In this document: in pieces, positions 44,824-53,708 of the stretch
How positions within the stretch are numbered: position 1 is the first letter of the stretch
How the letters are laid out: the number at the start of each line of letters is the position of its first letter
Origin: Planctomycetota bacterium
Lineage (GTDB): Bacteria > Planctomycetota > Phycisphaerae > Sedimentisphaerales > Anaerobacaceae
Assembly (NCBI GenBank): GCA_019456255.1
Contig: VRUG01000002.1
Span: 124,001 to 188,000 of the forward strand
DNA length: 64,000 bases
Reading direction: 5' to 3'
Made by a program: the position numbers and the translations under genes
The notes under the pieces: model-generated
What the model was told of the DNA's origin: nothing
The model's input: the letters and a program-made list of their open reading frames with translations, nothing else
Databases searched by the model: none

Positions 44824-45570
44824 ATGAAAGACAAGTCACGCAGACACAAAATATTGTTCGGGATATTATTGATATTGCTGTCGGTTCTGTTTTATACAAT
44901 CCACTACGCGATATTTCGAGACTCGCATCATATTTTCATATACATGTTCGGCGACATCGCGTTCGTATTTGTTGAAGTATTGCTGGTGACGCTGATAATC
45001 CATCAGATACTAAATGAACATGAAAAGCGGGCCATGTTAAAGAAGCTCAATATGGTAATAGGGGCATTTTTCAGTGAGGTAGGTACCGAATTAATAACCT
45101 TTTTCTGCGGATTTGACAAAAACGCACAAAACCTCACAGAGAGCCTAAAAGTTGACAATGAATGGTCGCATCAGCAGTTTGATAAAATGGCAAAGACCAT
45201 CAAGGAACAGGAATATATAATCGATGCGCGTCTGGGCAGCCTGGGAGAATTGAAAGATTTTCTTGTGGGAAAGAGGGTCTTCTTGCTCGGTCTTCTGGAA
45301 AACCCAAACTTGTTGGAGCACGAATCTTTCACGGAGCTTTTGTGGGCAGTTTTTCATCTAACAGAAGAATTGTCACATCGCAAGTCGTTTGAGAGCCTGC
45401 CGAACAGCGACCTTGAGCATCTGGCAGGAGACATAAAAAGGGCACATCAGTTGCTTGTGCGACAGTGGCTAACCCATACCGAACACCTGAAAAACGATTA
45501 CCCATACCTTTTCTCTCTGACTGTCAGGACAAACCCCTTTGACCCAAATGCCGCTGTGGAGGTTAGGTAA
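44824..45570 (+). CDS. unknown two-helix membrane protein
   Basis: 248 residues. Two N-terminal membrane helices (about 10-27 and 40-62, ILFGILLILLSVLFYTIHYA and FGDIAFVFVEVLLVTLIIHQ), then a helical cytoplasmic part containing HLTEELSHRKSFESLP and HLAGDIKRAHQLLVRQWL. AAAGGA precedes the ATG. It diverges from the reductase gene. I do not recognise the family. Confidence 0.75.
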   Translation: MKDKSRRHKILFGILLILLSVLFYTIHYAIFRDSHHIFIYMFGDIAFVFVEVLLVTLIIHQILNEHEKRAMLKKLNMVIGAFFSEVGTELITFFCGFDKNAQNLTESLKVDNEWSHQQFDKMAKTIKEQEYIIDARLGSLGELKDFLVGKRVFLLGLLENPNLLEHESFTELLWAVFHLTEELSHRKSFESLPNSDLEHLAGDIKRAHQLLVRQWLTHTEHLKNDYPYLFSLTVRTNPFDPNAAVEVR

Positions 45571-45692
45571 GAGGGTTGGTTTTTGGCACAAAAAACGCCG
45601 AAATACAGGTAACGTCTTTTGCAGAATAGGGTTAGGGAAAAGAAAAAAAGGAGTTCAGCGTAAAAAAAACTTCAAAAATTAGAAAAAAAAGC

Positions 45693-45720
45693 TTGCAATA
45701 ACTCGTCGAAGGTCTATAAT
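45693..45720 (+). promoter_or_regulatory. promoter of the candidate small RNA
   Basis: TTGCAA (45693-45698) and a perfect TATAAT (45715-45720), 16-bp spacer. Start expected near 45727. Confidence 0.65.
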
Positions 45721-45726
45721 CATAGT

Positions 45727-45861
45727 AGCTATACGGTCTTTTCTTCGTAATATAGTTTTGGTTTCATTGAGACAGTGGGATAGATAATATTTGTGTAGTA
45801 TATAACCTAAATTACGAAACTGTCTTAATAAGGCTGGAGTCGACGGGCTTCAGCCTTTTTT
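45727..45861 (+). ncRNA. candidate small RNA with crossing helices
   Basis: About 135 nt from a good promoter to a strong terminator, with no reading frame. TTCGTAAT (45744-45751) can pair with ATTACGAA (45811-45818). AGACAGT (45770-45776) can pair with ACTGTCT (45819-45825). Because the arms alternate, the two helices form an H-type pseudoknot, the 3' arms being directly adjacent. A local hairpin GTTTC/GAGAC (45761-45773) competes with the second helix. No known RNA family is recognised. Confidence 0.55.
45830..45861 (+). terminator. rho-independent terminator of the candidate small RNA
   Basis: AAGGCTGGAG (45830-45839) pairs with CTTCAGCCTT (45848-45857), one G-T wobble, 8-nt loop, then a T run to 45861. 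Confidence 0.88.
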
Positions 45862-45963
45862 ATGCGCTGAGTTTTTTGAGATTAGGCTTTTTTGCAGGGG
45901 CGAGAATATAAAAGATAGGGAGTTTTACGAATCCAGACGGCAATCAGCTTGTTCCGGATGTTG

Positions 45964-46161
45964 TTAATTATGCGACTTGGCGTTTATCATTGCAGCTAAA
46001 AGAATATGCTTTAAACGGTCAACGCTGAGATTGTTAAGGTAATCTTCGTTGAAGTCCAGTTTAAACCTGCCCTTAAAGTTTTTGAGTTTACTTTTAAGTT
46101 CAGGTCTGCCTAAAGTCGCAATAGAGGTTGCTGTTTTCTCGAAATATTCTTTTGCAGTCAT
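45964..46161 (-). CDS. small unknown protein
   Basis: 65 residues, starting MTAKEYFEKTATSIATLGRP; mixed charge, probably helical, no membrane segment. GAGGTG precedes the ATG by 6 nt, the main support for it being real. Stands alone between the small RNA and queA. Function unknown. Confidence 0.5.
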   Translation of the reverse strand: MTAKEYFEKTATSIATLGRPELKSKLKNFKGRFKLDFNEDYLNNLSVDRLKHILLAAMINAKSHN

Positions 46162-46336
46162 GACAACACCTCGCTGAAAAAAAGTTGCTTTAGGTTTATG
46201 TTACACCTTTGGCATCGGCCTGGAAGGCGACCGGCTTTTGGAGAAAATTTAAAGACAACAGGCATGTAGGAAAATTGCTCGATTATTCCATTAAATTTTT
46301 TTTGTTATTTTTGTCTTCGTCTGATAATGTTTTCAT

Positions 46337-47386
46337 ATGAGAACTGATAAGCTAAATTATGAGCTGCCCCCTGAGTTGATTGCTCAGCAGCCCTCGAAGT
46401 TGCGAAGCGACTCAAAGCTGTTGGTCTTCAACCGCTCAAGCCGAGAGATCATTGACACAAACTTCAGCAAAATCGGAAATTTCTTGCATCCGAACGACTG
46501 CCTTGTTTTGAACGACACCAGAGTTCTGCCCGCTCGGTTTTTTGCCCGAAGACAGACCTCCGGCAGGCTTGAAGGTCTCTTTCTAAGCGAGAAAGCCCCG
46601 GGATTGTGGGAAGTTATGCTAAAAGGTGCCCGCAAAGTAAAGTCCGGAGAAGATATTATACTTCAAGGCAACCAGCAAAACAGCTTCTATACCGCCACGC
46701 TTACCGAGAAGCAGCCCGGCGGAACATGCCTTTTACATCTGCACTCTGAGTTAGATGCCGAAACGATTTTGGAGCAGATAGGCTTTGCTCCGCTTCCCCC
46801 CTATATCAAAAGAGATGAAGACCTGGGCCAGGCCGAAATGGATAAGGACCGTTACCAGACGGTCTATGCTCAAAAGACCGGAGCAGTAGCTGCGCCGACG
46901 GCAGGACTGCATTTTACTAAAGAGCTGATAGAGCAATTGAAAAACCAGAATGTAAACTTTGCTTACGTCACCCTGCATGTTGGGGCTGGGACCTTTAAGC
47001 CCGTAACAGCCGAAAACCTCGATGACCACCAGATTCACCAGGAATGGTTTAGTATTGATGACAGAACCATTCAAATGATTAATTCAGCAAAGCAAAAGGA
47101 GGGGCGGATAATTGCGGTAGGCACAACTTCGGTAAGAACGCTGGAAACAGCGGCGAAAGATTTAGAAATAGAAAGCGGCCAGGGCGTGACCAAATTATTT
47201 ATTCAACCTGGATATGAATTTAAAACCGTTGACGCCATGGTAACAAATTTTCATTTGCCTAAATCGACGCTTCTTGCACTCGTGGCAGCATTTGCAGGAT
47301 TGGAAAACACCTTAACCGCTTACCACCACGCAATTGAGCAGCGGTACCGCTTTTATTCTTATGGAGACGCGATGCTCATCATTTAA
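46337..47386 (+). CDS. queA: S-adenosylmethionine:tRNA ribosyltransferase-isomerase
   Basis: Transfers the ribosyl part of SAM to 7-aminomethyl-deazaguanine in tRNA during queuosine synthesis. Signatures: YELPPELIAQQPSKLRSDSK, DCLVLNDTRVLPAR, KTGAVAAPTAGLHFT, THVGAGTF-type TLHVGAGTFKPV and DAMVTNFHLPKSTL. 349 residues, standard. Confidence 0.97.
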   Translation: MRTDKLNYELPPELIAQQPSKLRSDSKLLVFNRSSREIIDTNFSKIGNFLHPNDCLVLNDTRVLPARFFARRQTSGRLEGLFLSEKAPGLWEVMLKGARKVKSGEDIILQGNQQNSFYTATLTEKQPGGTCLLHLHSELDAETILEQIGFAPLPPYIKRDEDLGQAEMDKDRYQTVYAQKTGAVAAPTAGLHFTKELIEQLKNQNVNFAYVTLHVGAGTFKPVTAENLDDHQIHQEWFSIDDRTIQMINSAKQKEGRIIAVGTTSVRTLETAAKDLEIESGQGVTKLFIQPGYEFKTVDAMVTNFHLPKSTLLALVAAFAGLENTLTAYHHAIEQRYRFYSYGDAMLII

Positions 47387-47965
47387 AACCTCAAGCCCTG
47401 CCAGGCCTGCAATTTTGGAATAAATTCAACAGGTTAATTTGGGCAGTATAGCCCCCCCCCAAAAGGGCATCGATAGGGATTTTACGGCTTTTTTATACTG
47501 TTATGACGGCTTATCAGGCATTTAACTGGAAATATAAGGAATATAAAGATTGCCAAAATTAACAAAATTTTCACCTATATTGGTAAAATTAACGAGATAT
47601 TAATTGACAGTCAGAGTTATGTATGATAGGATATAGATGGAAATGATGGGTTTGAAACTGTTGTTTATAATTTTAGATTGCTATCATAATATTTGAGTGT
47701 TGTTCATATCTTAAACTCACCTTTCCAGGAGCACTAAGTTTTTTGTTTATTTGCTATCTCCGAACGGCAACGTTGAAGAACTAAAAAACGGGTTAGATGG
47801 TTGCGAATTGTAAATTAAAAATTCTATACGGTTGTTTTAAGCGAAAAATGGAAAATTAAGGTAATTCGCGGAAAACTGTTATTTTATACTTTAAAACGAT
47901 TGTAAAATGGGCTTAAGAACAACCGGGCCGCGATAATATCGAGAAAACTAAAGGAGACAACGAAA
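47387..47965. other. intergenic region with a possible promoter
   Basis: About 580 bp between queA and the prepilin gene, AT-rich, no coding frame seen. A run of nine C lies at 47452-47460. TTGACA (47604-47609) with TAGGAT (47627-47632), 17-bp spacer, is a possible promoter; it would give the prepilin mRNA a leader of over 300 nt. AAGGAG precedes the prepilin ATG. Confidence 0.45.
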
Positions 47966-48865
47966 ATGAAGAAGAAAGGGTTTACATTAATTGAGCTATT
48001 GGTCGTAATTGCGATCATAGCGATGCTGATGGGCATCTTGATGCCCGCATTGGCAAGAGTCAGGGCACTGGCCCAGCGAGTAGTCTGCGGCTCAAACGCC
48101 AGAAGTATCGGCACGGCATTGATGCTTTACGTCAATGATGACGAAGATGAATCTATGCCGATAGGGTACGATTGGTCGCTTGACGACCCTGAAGATTGGG
48201 ACAGATGGAAAGATACAGGTGGTAGCTATGCTGTGGCCACCATTTCGTCGAGTTTGTATCTGCTGGTAAGAGGTGAGTATACAACATCGGACCAGTTTAT
48301 CTGTAAAGGTGAGGGCTCAACCCCTGTTGACATTGGTAAATTTTATAATGTAGATCCAGCCAATAGACCGGAAGACCTTTCAGAGGCCTGGGATTTTGGC
48401 AATGCTACAAAAAAGGCGAAATTACATCCTGCGACGCACAACAGTTATGCTTATCAGATGCCATATCCTAATAACAGCGGCAAGAGCCATCCTGCAAGTA
48501 CAGGCAGCAATTCCAATTTGGCGATTTTGGCGGACCTCAACCCGTATATAGAGGACAAGGAGATTATAGGAAACGAAGATTTCGACGATGATTCCGACAA
48601 AGCAACTAGGAAGCAAAATTCTTTATCGCACCAGCAAGACGGCCAAAATGTATTGTATATCGATGGCCATGTTAAATTCTCAACCAGACCTACTGTCGGC
48701 GTTGAAGATGACAACATTTATACATATTGGCAGGAGGATAACATGGATCCCATGAGTAACCCTGACTGGCACGAGGTTGGTGATATACCGACGTACTTGA
48801 CACCAGGACTTAGTGTGCCGGTGAAGGATGATGATTCGCTGCTGCTGAACGATGAAAAGCCGTAA
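47966..48865 (+). CDS. type IV prepilin-like protein with H-X9-DG motif
   Basis: Class III signal MKKKGFTLIELLVVIAIIA, cleaved after Gly and methylated at Phe, followed by the single helix ending MGILMPALARV. The rest is an extracytoplasmic domain with the C-terminal H-X9-DG motif (HQQDGQNVLYIDGHV), which is expanded in planctomycetes, Verrucomicrobia and Lentisphaerae. Usually such proteins form pseudopili or surface structures; no pilus assembly gene is nearby. Flanked by a terminator. Confidence 0.9.
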   Translation: MKKKGFTLIELLVVIAIIAMLMGILMPALARVRALAQRVVCGSNARSIGTALMLYVNDDEDESMPIGYDWSLDDPEDWDRWKDTGGSYAVATISSSLYLLVRGEYTTSDQFICKGEGSTPVDIGKFYNVDPANRPEDLSEAWDFGNATKKAKLHPATHNSYAYQMPYPNNSGKSHPASTGSNSNLAILADLNPYIEDKEIIGNEDFDDDSDKATRKQNSLSHQQDGQNVLYIDGHVKFSTRPTVGVEDDNIYTYWQEDNMDPMSNPDWHEVGDIPTYLTPGLSVPVKDDDSLLLNDEKP

Positions 48866-48889
48866 CAGCTTGATTTAGTCTGATTTTTT

Positions 48890-48929
48890 AAGGCGGCCTT
48901 GTGTTAATTTGCATAAGGCCGCCTTTTTT
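48890..48929 (+). terminator. terminator after the prepilin-like gene
   Basis: AAGGCGGCCTTGTG and CATAAGGCCGCCTT form a long GC-rich stem with a T run after it, 25 bp past the stop. Confidence 0.9.
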
Positions 48930-49063
48930 AATACCCACACAGGGACATTTATAAAGCCCGGTTTTCGGCAAACCAGTTATAGTGTCCCAAATTTTTGCTT
49001 CTCTTTTTACTTTTTTGCGGATATATGTTAGACTCATATTCTTTGATTTCAAGGAGTATAAAA

Positions 49064-51037
49064 TTGGCGCAAACGCTTGTATATAAAATACTTTCCACTC
49101 ATTTAGTGGAAGGCAAATTAGCAGCTGGCCAACAGATTGGCATCGGCATTGACCAGACTCTGACCCAGGACGCTACGGGGACAACGGCGTTTTTACTTTA
49201 TGAGTCCATGGGTTCAGGCCGGGTCAAAACAAATGTCTCGGTCAGCTATATTGACCATAATATGACTCAGTTCGGCCCGGAAAACCACAACGACCATCTG
49301 TATCTACAAACGGTTGCTGCAAAATCAGGCGTTTACCATTCGCGGGCAGGAAACGGAATCTGTCATCAGGTACATCTTGAAAGGTTCGGCAAACCAGGCG
49401 ATACATTATTGGGAAGCGATTCGCACACCCCCACAGGAGGCGGAATAGGGATGCTTGCAATCGGTGCAGGCGGAATGGATGTTGCGGTAGCTATGGCGGG
49501 GGGACCTTTCTATCTGACATGCCCGAAGGTTGTCGGCGTAAAACTCACCGGAAAACTAAATGACTGGGTAGCTGCCAAAGATGTTATTCTAAAATTGCTA
49601 AGCATTCTTACGACAAAAGGTAATGTCGGATGGGTAGCTGAGTATTTTGGAGATGCAGTTGAAACGCTTTCTGTTACGCAGCGAGCGACCATAACAAATA
49701 TGGGAGCAGAATTAGGTGTCACCACAAGCGTTTTTGCCAGTGACGAGCAGACAAAAAAATTTTTAAAAGCGCAAAAACGCCAGGCCGATTATAAACCCTT
49801 AGCAGTTGACGCAGATGCCGAATACGACCGTGTGATTGAAATTAATCTCTCCGAACTCGAACCGATGGCGGCATGTCCATCATCGCCTGATAATGTCAAA
49901 ACGGTAAAAGAAATCGCCGGCCTGGAAACTGCCCAGGTTTTGATTGGTAGCTGTACGAATTCAAGCTATACCGACTTGATGATGGTGGCCAAAGTTTTAA
50001 AAGGCAGGACAATTAATAGCATGGTTGAATTTGGAATAGCACCGGGCAGCAGAGAGGTCCTGAATATGATGGCTCAAAACGGGGCAATCACGGACATGAT
50101 TTCAGCCGGTGCCAGAATTTTGGAATCCGGTTGCGGACCTTGTATAGGGCAGGGTTTTTCGCCTGCTGACGGCGTTGTCAGTTTGCGAACATTTAACAGA
50201 AATTTTACAGGGCGGACCGGCACAAAAGGAGACCAGACGTATCTTGTCAGCCCAGAAACAGCGATTGCTTCAGTACTGACCGGCAAAATTACGGACCCGC
50301 GCGAACTGCCAAAACTCTTTGGTATTAAGTACCCGAAGATTGAAATGCCGAAAGAATTTGTGATTGACGACAGTATGATTGAAGTGCCCCCAAAAGAAAA
50401 GCAGGCGCAAAAAATAGAAGTACTTCGGGGCCCTACAATTGTCGTACCAGAGGCGCCGCCGGCATTAGCAAAAAATCTAAAGGCCAAGGCATTATTAAAA
50501 TGCGGCGATAAAATTACAACCGACCATATCATGCCGGCAGGTGTCTTCCTAAAATTGCGAAGCAATGTCCCGGAATATGCAAAAGTTGTTTTTGATTGCT
50601 TCAATGAAGATGACAAGCCGACGTTTGCTCAGCGAAGCCTTGAATTAAAGCAAAAAGGTATTGCCGGTATTATTGTCGCCGGTCAAAGTTATGGCCAGGG
50701 CTCCTCACGCGAACACGCGGCTCTTTGCCCGATGTATCTGGGTGTCCGGGTCGTAATCGCAAAAAGCATAGAGAGAATACACAAGGCCAACCTGATTAAT
50801 TTCTGTATCGTGCCCATTGAATTTGAAAACGAAGATGATTATGACAAAATTTATCAGGGCGACAACCTACGGATTGACAATTTAACCAAAGCCGTTAAAG
50901 AAAAAGACAGCGTTACTATAGTAGATGAGACTGCCGGGTTTGAATTTGTTGGAAAACTTGAACTTTCCAAACGCGACAGAGAAATTCTGCTCGCCGCAGG
51001 GTTGCTAAATTACACACGCAAAAAAGCCAATGGATAA
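49064..51037 (+). CDS. acn: aconitate hydratase
   Basis: TCA-cycle enzyme. Cluster cysteines: LIGSCTNSSYTDL and ESGCGPCIGQG. Swivel motif SYGQGSSREHAALCP. Substrate region DSHTPTGGGIGMLAIG. About 657 residues, the shorter aconitase type. Start is TTG 49064 (reading AQTLVYKILSTHLVEG), set by AAGGAG 7 nt upstream; earlier in-frame codons have no support. Its last bases contain the ATG of the next gene. Confidence 0.95.
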   Translation: MAQTLVYKILSTHLVEGKLAAGQQIGIGIDQTLTQDATGTTAFLLYESMGSGRVKTNVSVSYIDHNMTQFGPENHNDHLYLQTVAAKSGVYHSRAGNGICHQVHLERFGKPGDTLLGSDSHTPTGGGIGMLAIGAGGMDVAVAMAGGPFYLTCPKVVGVKLTGKLNDWVAAKDVILKLLSILTTKGNVGWVAEYFGDAVETLSVTQRATITNMGAELGVTTSVFASDEQTKKFLKAQKRQADYKPLAVDADAEYDRVIEINLSELEPMAACPSSPDNVKTVKEIAGLETAQVLIGSCTNSSYTDLMMVAKVLKGRTINSMVEFGIAPGSREVLNMMAQNGAITDMISAGARILESGCGPCIGQGFSPADGVVSLRTFNRNFTGRTGTKGDQTYLVSPETAIASVLTGKITDPRELPKLFGIKYPKIEMPKEFVIDDSMIEVPPKEKQAQKIEVLRGPTIVVPEAPPALAKNLKAKALLKCGDKITTDHIMPAGVFLKLRSNVPEYAKVVFDCFNEDDKPTFAQRSLELKQKGIAGIIVAGQSYGQGSSREHAALCPMYLGVRVVIAKSIERIHKANLINFCIVPIEFENEDDYDKIYQGDNLRIDNLTKAVKEKDSVTIVDETAGFEFVGKLELSKRDREILLAAGLLNYTRKKANG

Positions 51038-51570
51038 AAAAGTTATATCCATCTTCGGAACCAGCAGGGCACAGCAGGGCACAGCAGGGCGATGAGATTT
51101 TTAACCTTGCTCTCGAAACCGGAAACTTGCTCGCCAAAGCGGGCTTTGCGATAGCTAACGGCGGATATGGCGGTACCATGCTCGCAGCAGCCAAAGGAGC
51201 CTCAAACCAAAAAGGCGAAATCATCGGCGTTACATGCTCAGCGTTCAAATCCAGCAAGGCAAATGAATTCGTAACCACCGAGGTTGTCACCGAATCCCTC
51301 GATGAAAGACTGAAAAAATTATTGGAATTGGGCGACGCTTATGTGATTTTACCGGGAGGAACGGGCACTTTGCTGGAATTAGCGATGGTGTGGGAATTAA
51401 AAAACAAAGGCTTTCTAAATGGAGAAAAACCGATTATACTTTTAGAGCGGTTTTGGCAGCCGCTGGTCGAGCTGATCGCCCGCGATGACCCGAAGGCCAG
51501 CGAATATGTTGAAATAGCATCCGACCCGTCCCAGGCGGTGGATTGTTTAGTTAATGCTTTTAGGAAATGA
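51030..51570 (+). pseudogene. LOG/TIGR00725-family protein, frameshifted by a 10-bp tandem duplication
   Basis: LOG-family (lysine-decarboxylase-like) proteins act on nucleotides such as AMP-type cytokinin precursors. The start ATG 51030 overlaps the aconitase stop and reads MDKKVISIFGTSRAQQG. Then a 10-bp unit ACAGCAGGGC is present twice at 51071-51090, after a near copy at 51061-51070. The extra copy shifts the frame. Beyond it the frame reads DEIFNLALETGNLLAKAGF, NGGYGGTMLAAAKGA, LPGGTGTLLELAMVWE, all typical. Removing one copy restores a gene of normal length. An internal TTG (51127) could still make the C-terminal part. Confidence 0.8.
51061..51090. repeat. 10-bp tandem repeat in the LOG-family gene
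   Basis: CCAGCAGGGC followed by two exact ACAGCAGGGC copies. Since 10 is not a multiple of 3, gain or loss of one copy switches the frame. Confidence 0.95.
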
Positions 51571-52367
51571 CACCAGTAATGGCAAAAAAATTAGTGACAA
51601 TCGGTATGATTTTGATACTCGCGGGATTAGCTGTTTCTGTTCCGCAATACCCTAAAGTATTGCGCGACGGCTTTGCTTTTTCAGGTGTTGACGGCAAGCT
51701 GATAGCCGGTGACAATGACCGATGGTTTTTCAAGCTCGATTCAGATATCAGCGATGACCAGACAACGGTAAAAGCCGGCACCGAACTTGAGCTGTTAGTG
51801 TCATCGGCACTGGAAAAAGTTATTACAGATATAAAGAAAGACTCTGCCGACACCTATCGGATTTGGGGGAAAGTCACCGCTTATGATGAGAAAAATTATG
51901 TGTTCGGCATTTACTTTTTACCTTTTACCGAGGTAAAACAATCCCAGACCACGCGTAAGGACAAAAAAAGAAAAGCCGAAATAATCAACGACCCAAATGA
52001 CGCACTGACCATACCGAAGGAGCTGGCGGAAAAACTTGCGACAAGAAAAATTATTCGCACAGAGGAATTGAAAAAAGGACTGGAGATAAAAGCAGATTCA
52101 ATATTGGCCAATCGCACCGGTTTTTTATCTCTCGACAAAGATGGCGATACTGTCTTTGTACTTGATGGGCTGGGTAGAAATATCCCTAAAATTTCTATAA
52201 AACTACTGCCATGCAATTTCCTCCAGACGGCCGAAATCAAACAAACAGCTGCACTTGAAAAATTACGCTTTAAGATAGCGGGTATCGTGACAAAATATAA
52301 AAATGAAAATTACCTCCTGCTGCATCGAATACAAACGATTTATAGCTTTGGGAATTTCCCCCAATAA
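51567..52367 (+). CDS. unknown membrane-anchored exported protein
   Basis: 266 residues. One N-terminal hydrophobic helix (KKLVTIGMILILAGLAVSVP) acts as anchor or signal; the rest is exported and beta-rich, with FGIYFLPFTEVKQ and LLLHRIQTIYSFG. Its ATG overlaps the preceding stop (ATGA), so it is coupled to the LOG-family gene. No family recognised. Confidence 0.75.
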   Translation: MTPVMAKKLVTIGMILILAGLAVSVPQYPKVLRDGFAFSGVDGKLIAGDNDRWFFKLDSDISDDQTTVKAGTELELLVSSALEKVITDIKKDSADTYRIWGKVTAYDEKNYVFGIYFLPFTEVKQSQTTRKDKKRKAEIINDPNDALTIPKELAEKLATRKIIRTEELKKGLEIKADSILANRTGFLSLDKDGDTVFVLDGLGRNIPKISIKLLPCNFLQTAEIKQTAALEKLRFKIAGIVTKYKNENYLLLHRIQTIYSFGNFPQ

Positions 52368-52378
52368 AGGACTAAATT

Positions 52379-53707
52379 TTGCCAAGCGAACTGGACAACA
52401 TATTGATTTCATATGACCAATCCGATTTTCCTGGGAGACTAGAAGGCTTTTTCCTTTCAAAGGCGGGCATGGCACATTTTGGCTTTGGCGAGGAGCATAT
52501 CGAAAACAGAAAGAAAGTTGAAGCGATATTGAATGATATTGCAGACAATGGCGACAAAGCAATTTCCAAGTATACCGAGCAATTTGATGAGGTTAAATTG
52601 TCGCCGGGCCAGTTCCGCATCACTCAAGAAGAACTTAAAAAGGCCCACAAGCAAATAGACAAAAAACTTTTAGCATCAATTAAGCAGGCCATTGAAAACG
52701 TAAGAAAATATCAGCAGGAAGTGTTCAGGGGCAATAACAAAGACTGTTCTGGAGGCACAGGGATAAAATATACACCAATTAAAAGGATAGGAATTTGCGT
52801 ACCGGGAGCATCTGCACCGCTGCCTTCGACTGTAATTATGACAGCTGTGCCCGCGCAGATTGCAGGCGTAAAAGAAATAGTTGTTGTTTCGCCCCCAAGG
52901 TATGAGGGAAGTATACACCCTGTTATTCTGGCTGTTTGCCATGAATTAAAAATAACAGAGGTTTATCGTATCGGCGGCGCACAAGCAGTCGCTGCTTTGG
53001 CTAATGGAACCAAAAAGATTGTTCAAGTTGACAAAATAGTAGGGCCTGGGAATCAGTGGGTACAAACGGCCAAGAGAATTGTTTTTGGACAGGTTGGTAT
53101 TGATTCGATAGCAGGGCCAAGTGAAGTGCTTATTATTGCAAATGACAGTGCCAATCCGGCATGGGTGGCCGCTGATATGTTAAGTCAGGCAGAACACAAC
53201 CCAGGCTGTGCACACTTGTTTACAGATTCAAAAGAATTCGCGAATAAGGCCTTGGAAGCACTTAAAAAACAAGTGAAAAAACTAAATCACAGCGAAGAAA
53301 CAATAAAATGCCTTGAACAATTCGGCGGCATTGTTGTTTTTGAAGATATGGAAGATTTAATTGAAAACGCTAATAAGTTTGCTGCTGAACATTTGCAGAT
53401 TCAATGCGGCGATAAGAGCAAGGCCATTGCTGAAAAAATTCAAAATGCAGGAGCGATATTCATTGGTGAGTACTCACCTGTTGCGGTAGGGGACTACTGG
53501 GCAGGGCCAAGCCATACTCTACCAACCGGTATTAGCGCGCATTTCTTTAGTGCTTTGAGCAGTAATGATTTTGTAAAGTCCACGAGTATTATCGAATACA
53601 GCAAAGAGCAGTTAGCAGCCGATGCTGATGATATAATTCGATTAGCTGAAATTGAAGGACTGGACGCTCACGCAAAAAGTGTAGAGATCCGCCAGCAGAA
53701 CAAATAA
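52379..53707 (+). CDS. hisD: histidinol dehydrogenase
   Basis: Last two oxidations of histidine synthesis, zinc-dependent. Motifs: GICVPGASAPLPSTVIMTAV-type NAD region, RIGGAQAVAALANGT, KIVGPGNQWV, AGPSEVLIIAND, SQAEHNPGCAHL and GPSHTLPTG. 442 residues. The start is TTG 52379, with AAAGGA 8 nt upstream. No other his gene is in view. Confidence 0.96.
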   Translation: MPSELDNILISYDQSDFPGRLEGFFLSKAGMAHFGFGEEHIENRKKVEAILNDIADNGDKAISKYTEQFDEVKLSPGQFRITQEELKKAHKQIDKKLLASIKQAIENVRKYQQEVFRGNNKDCSGGTGIKYTPIKRIGICVPGASAPLPSTVIMTAVPAQIAGVKEIVVVSPPRYEGSIHPVILAVCHELKITEVYRIGGAQAVAALANGTKKIVQVDKIVGPGNQWVQTAKRIVFGQVGIDSIAGPSEVLIIANDSANPAWVAADMLSQAEHNPGCAHLFTDSKEFANKALEALKKQVKKLNHSEETIKCLEQFGGIVVFEDMEDLIENANKFAAEHLQIQCGDKSKAIAEKIQNAGAIFIGEYSPVAVGDYWAGPSHTLPTGISAHFFSALSSNDFVKSTSIIEYSKEQLAADADDIIRLAEIEGLDAHAKSVEIRQQNK

Positions 53708-53708
53708 A

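Larger units (their letters stand above)
45571..45963. other. intergenic region with a candidate small RNA
   Basis: About 390 bp without a protein gene. It holds the promoter, RNA body and terminator listed separately; the first 120 bp and the last 100 bp show nothing clear. Confidence 0.6.

Noticed and set aside
44672-44899. N-terminal extension of the aldo/keto reductase
   Set aside because: Family similarity begins at 44671 and the extension runs into the promoter region of the divergent gene.
47452-47460. Run of nine C as a phase-variable tract
   Set aside because: It is outside any gene or convincing promoter.
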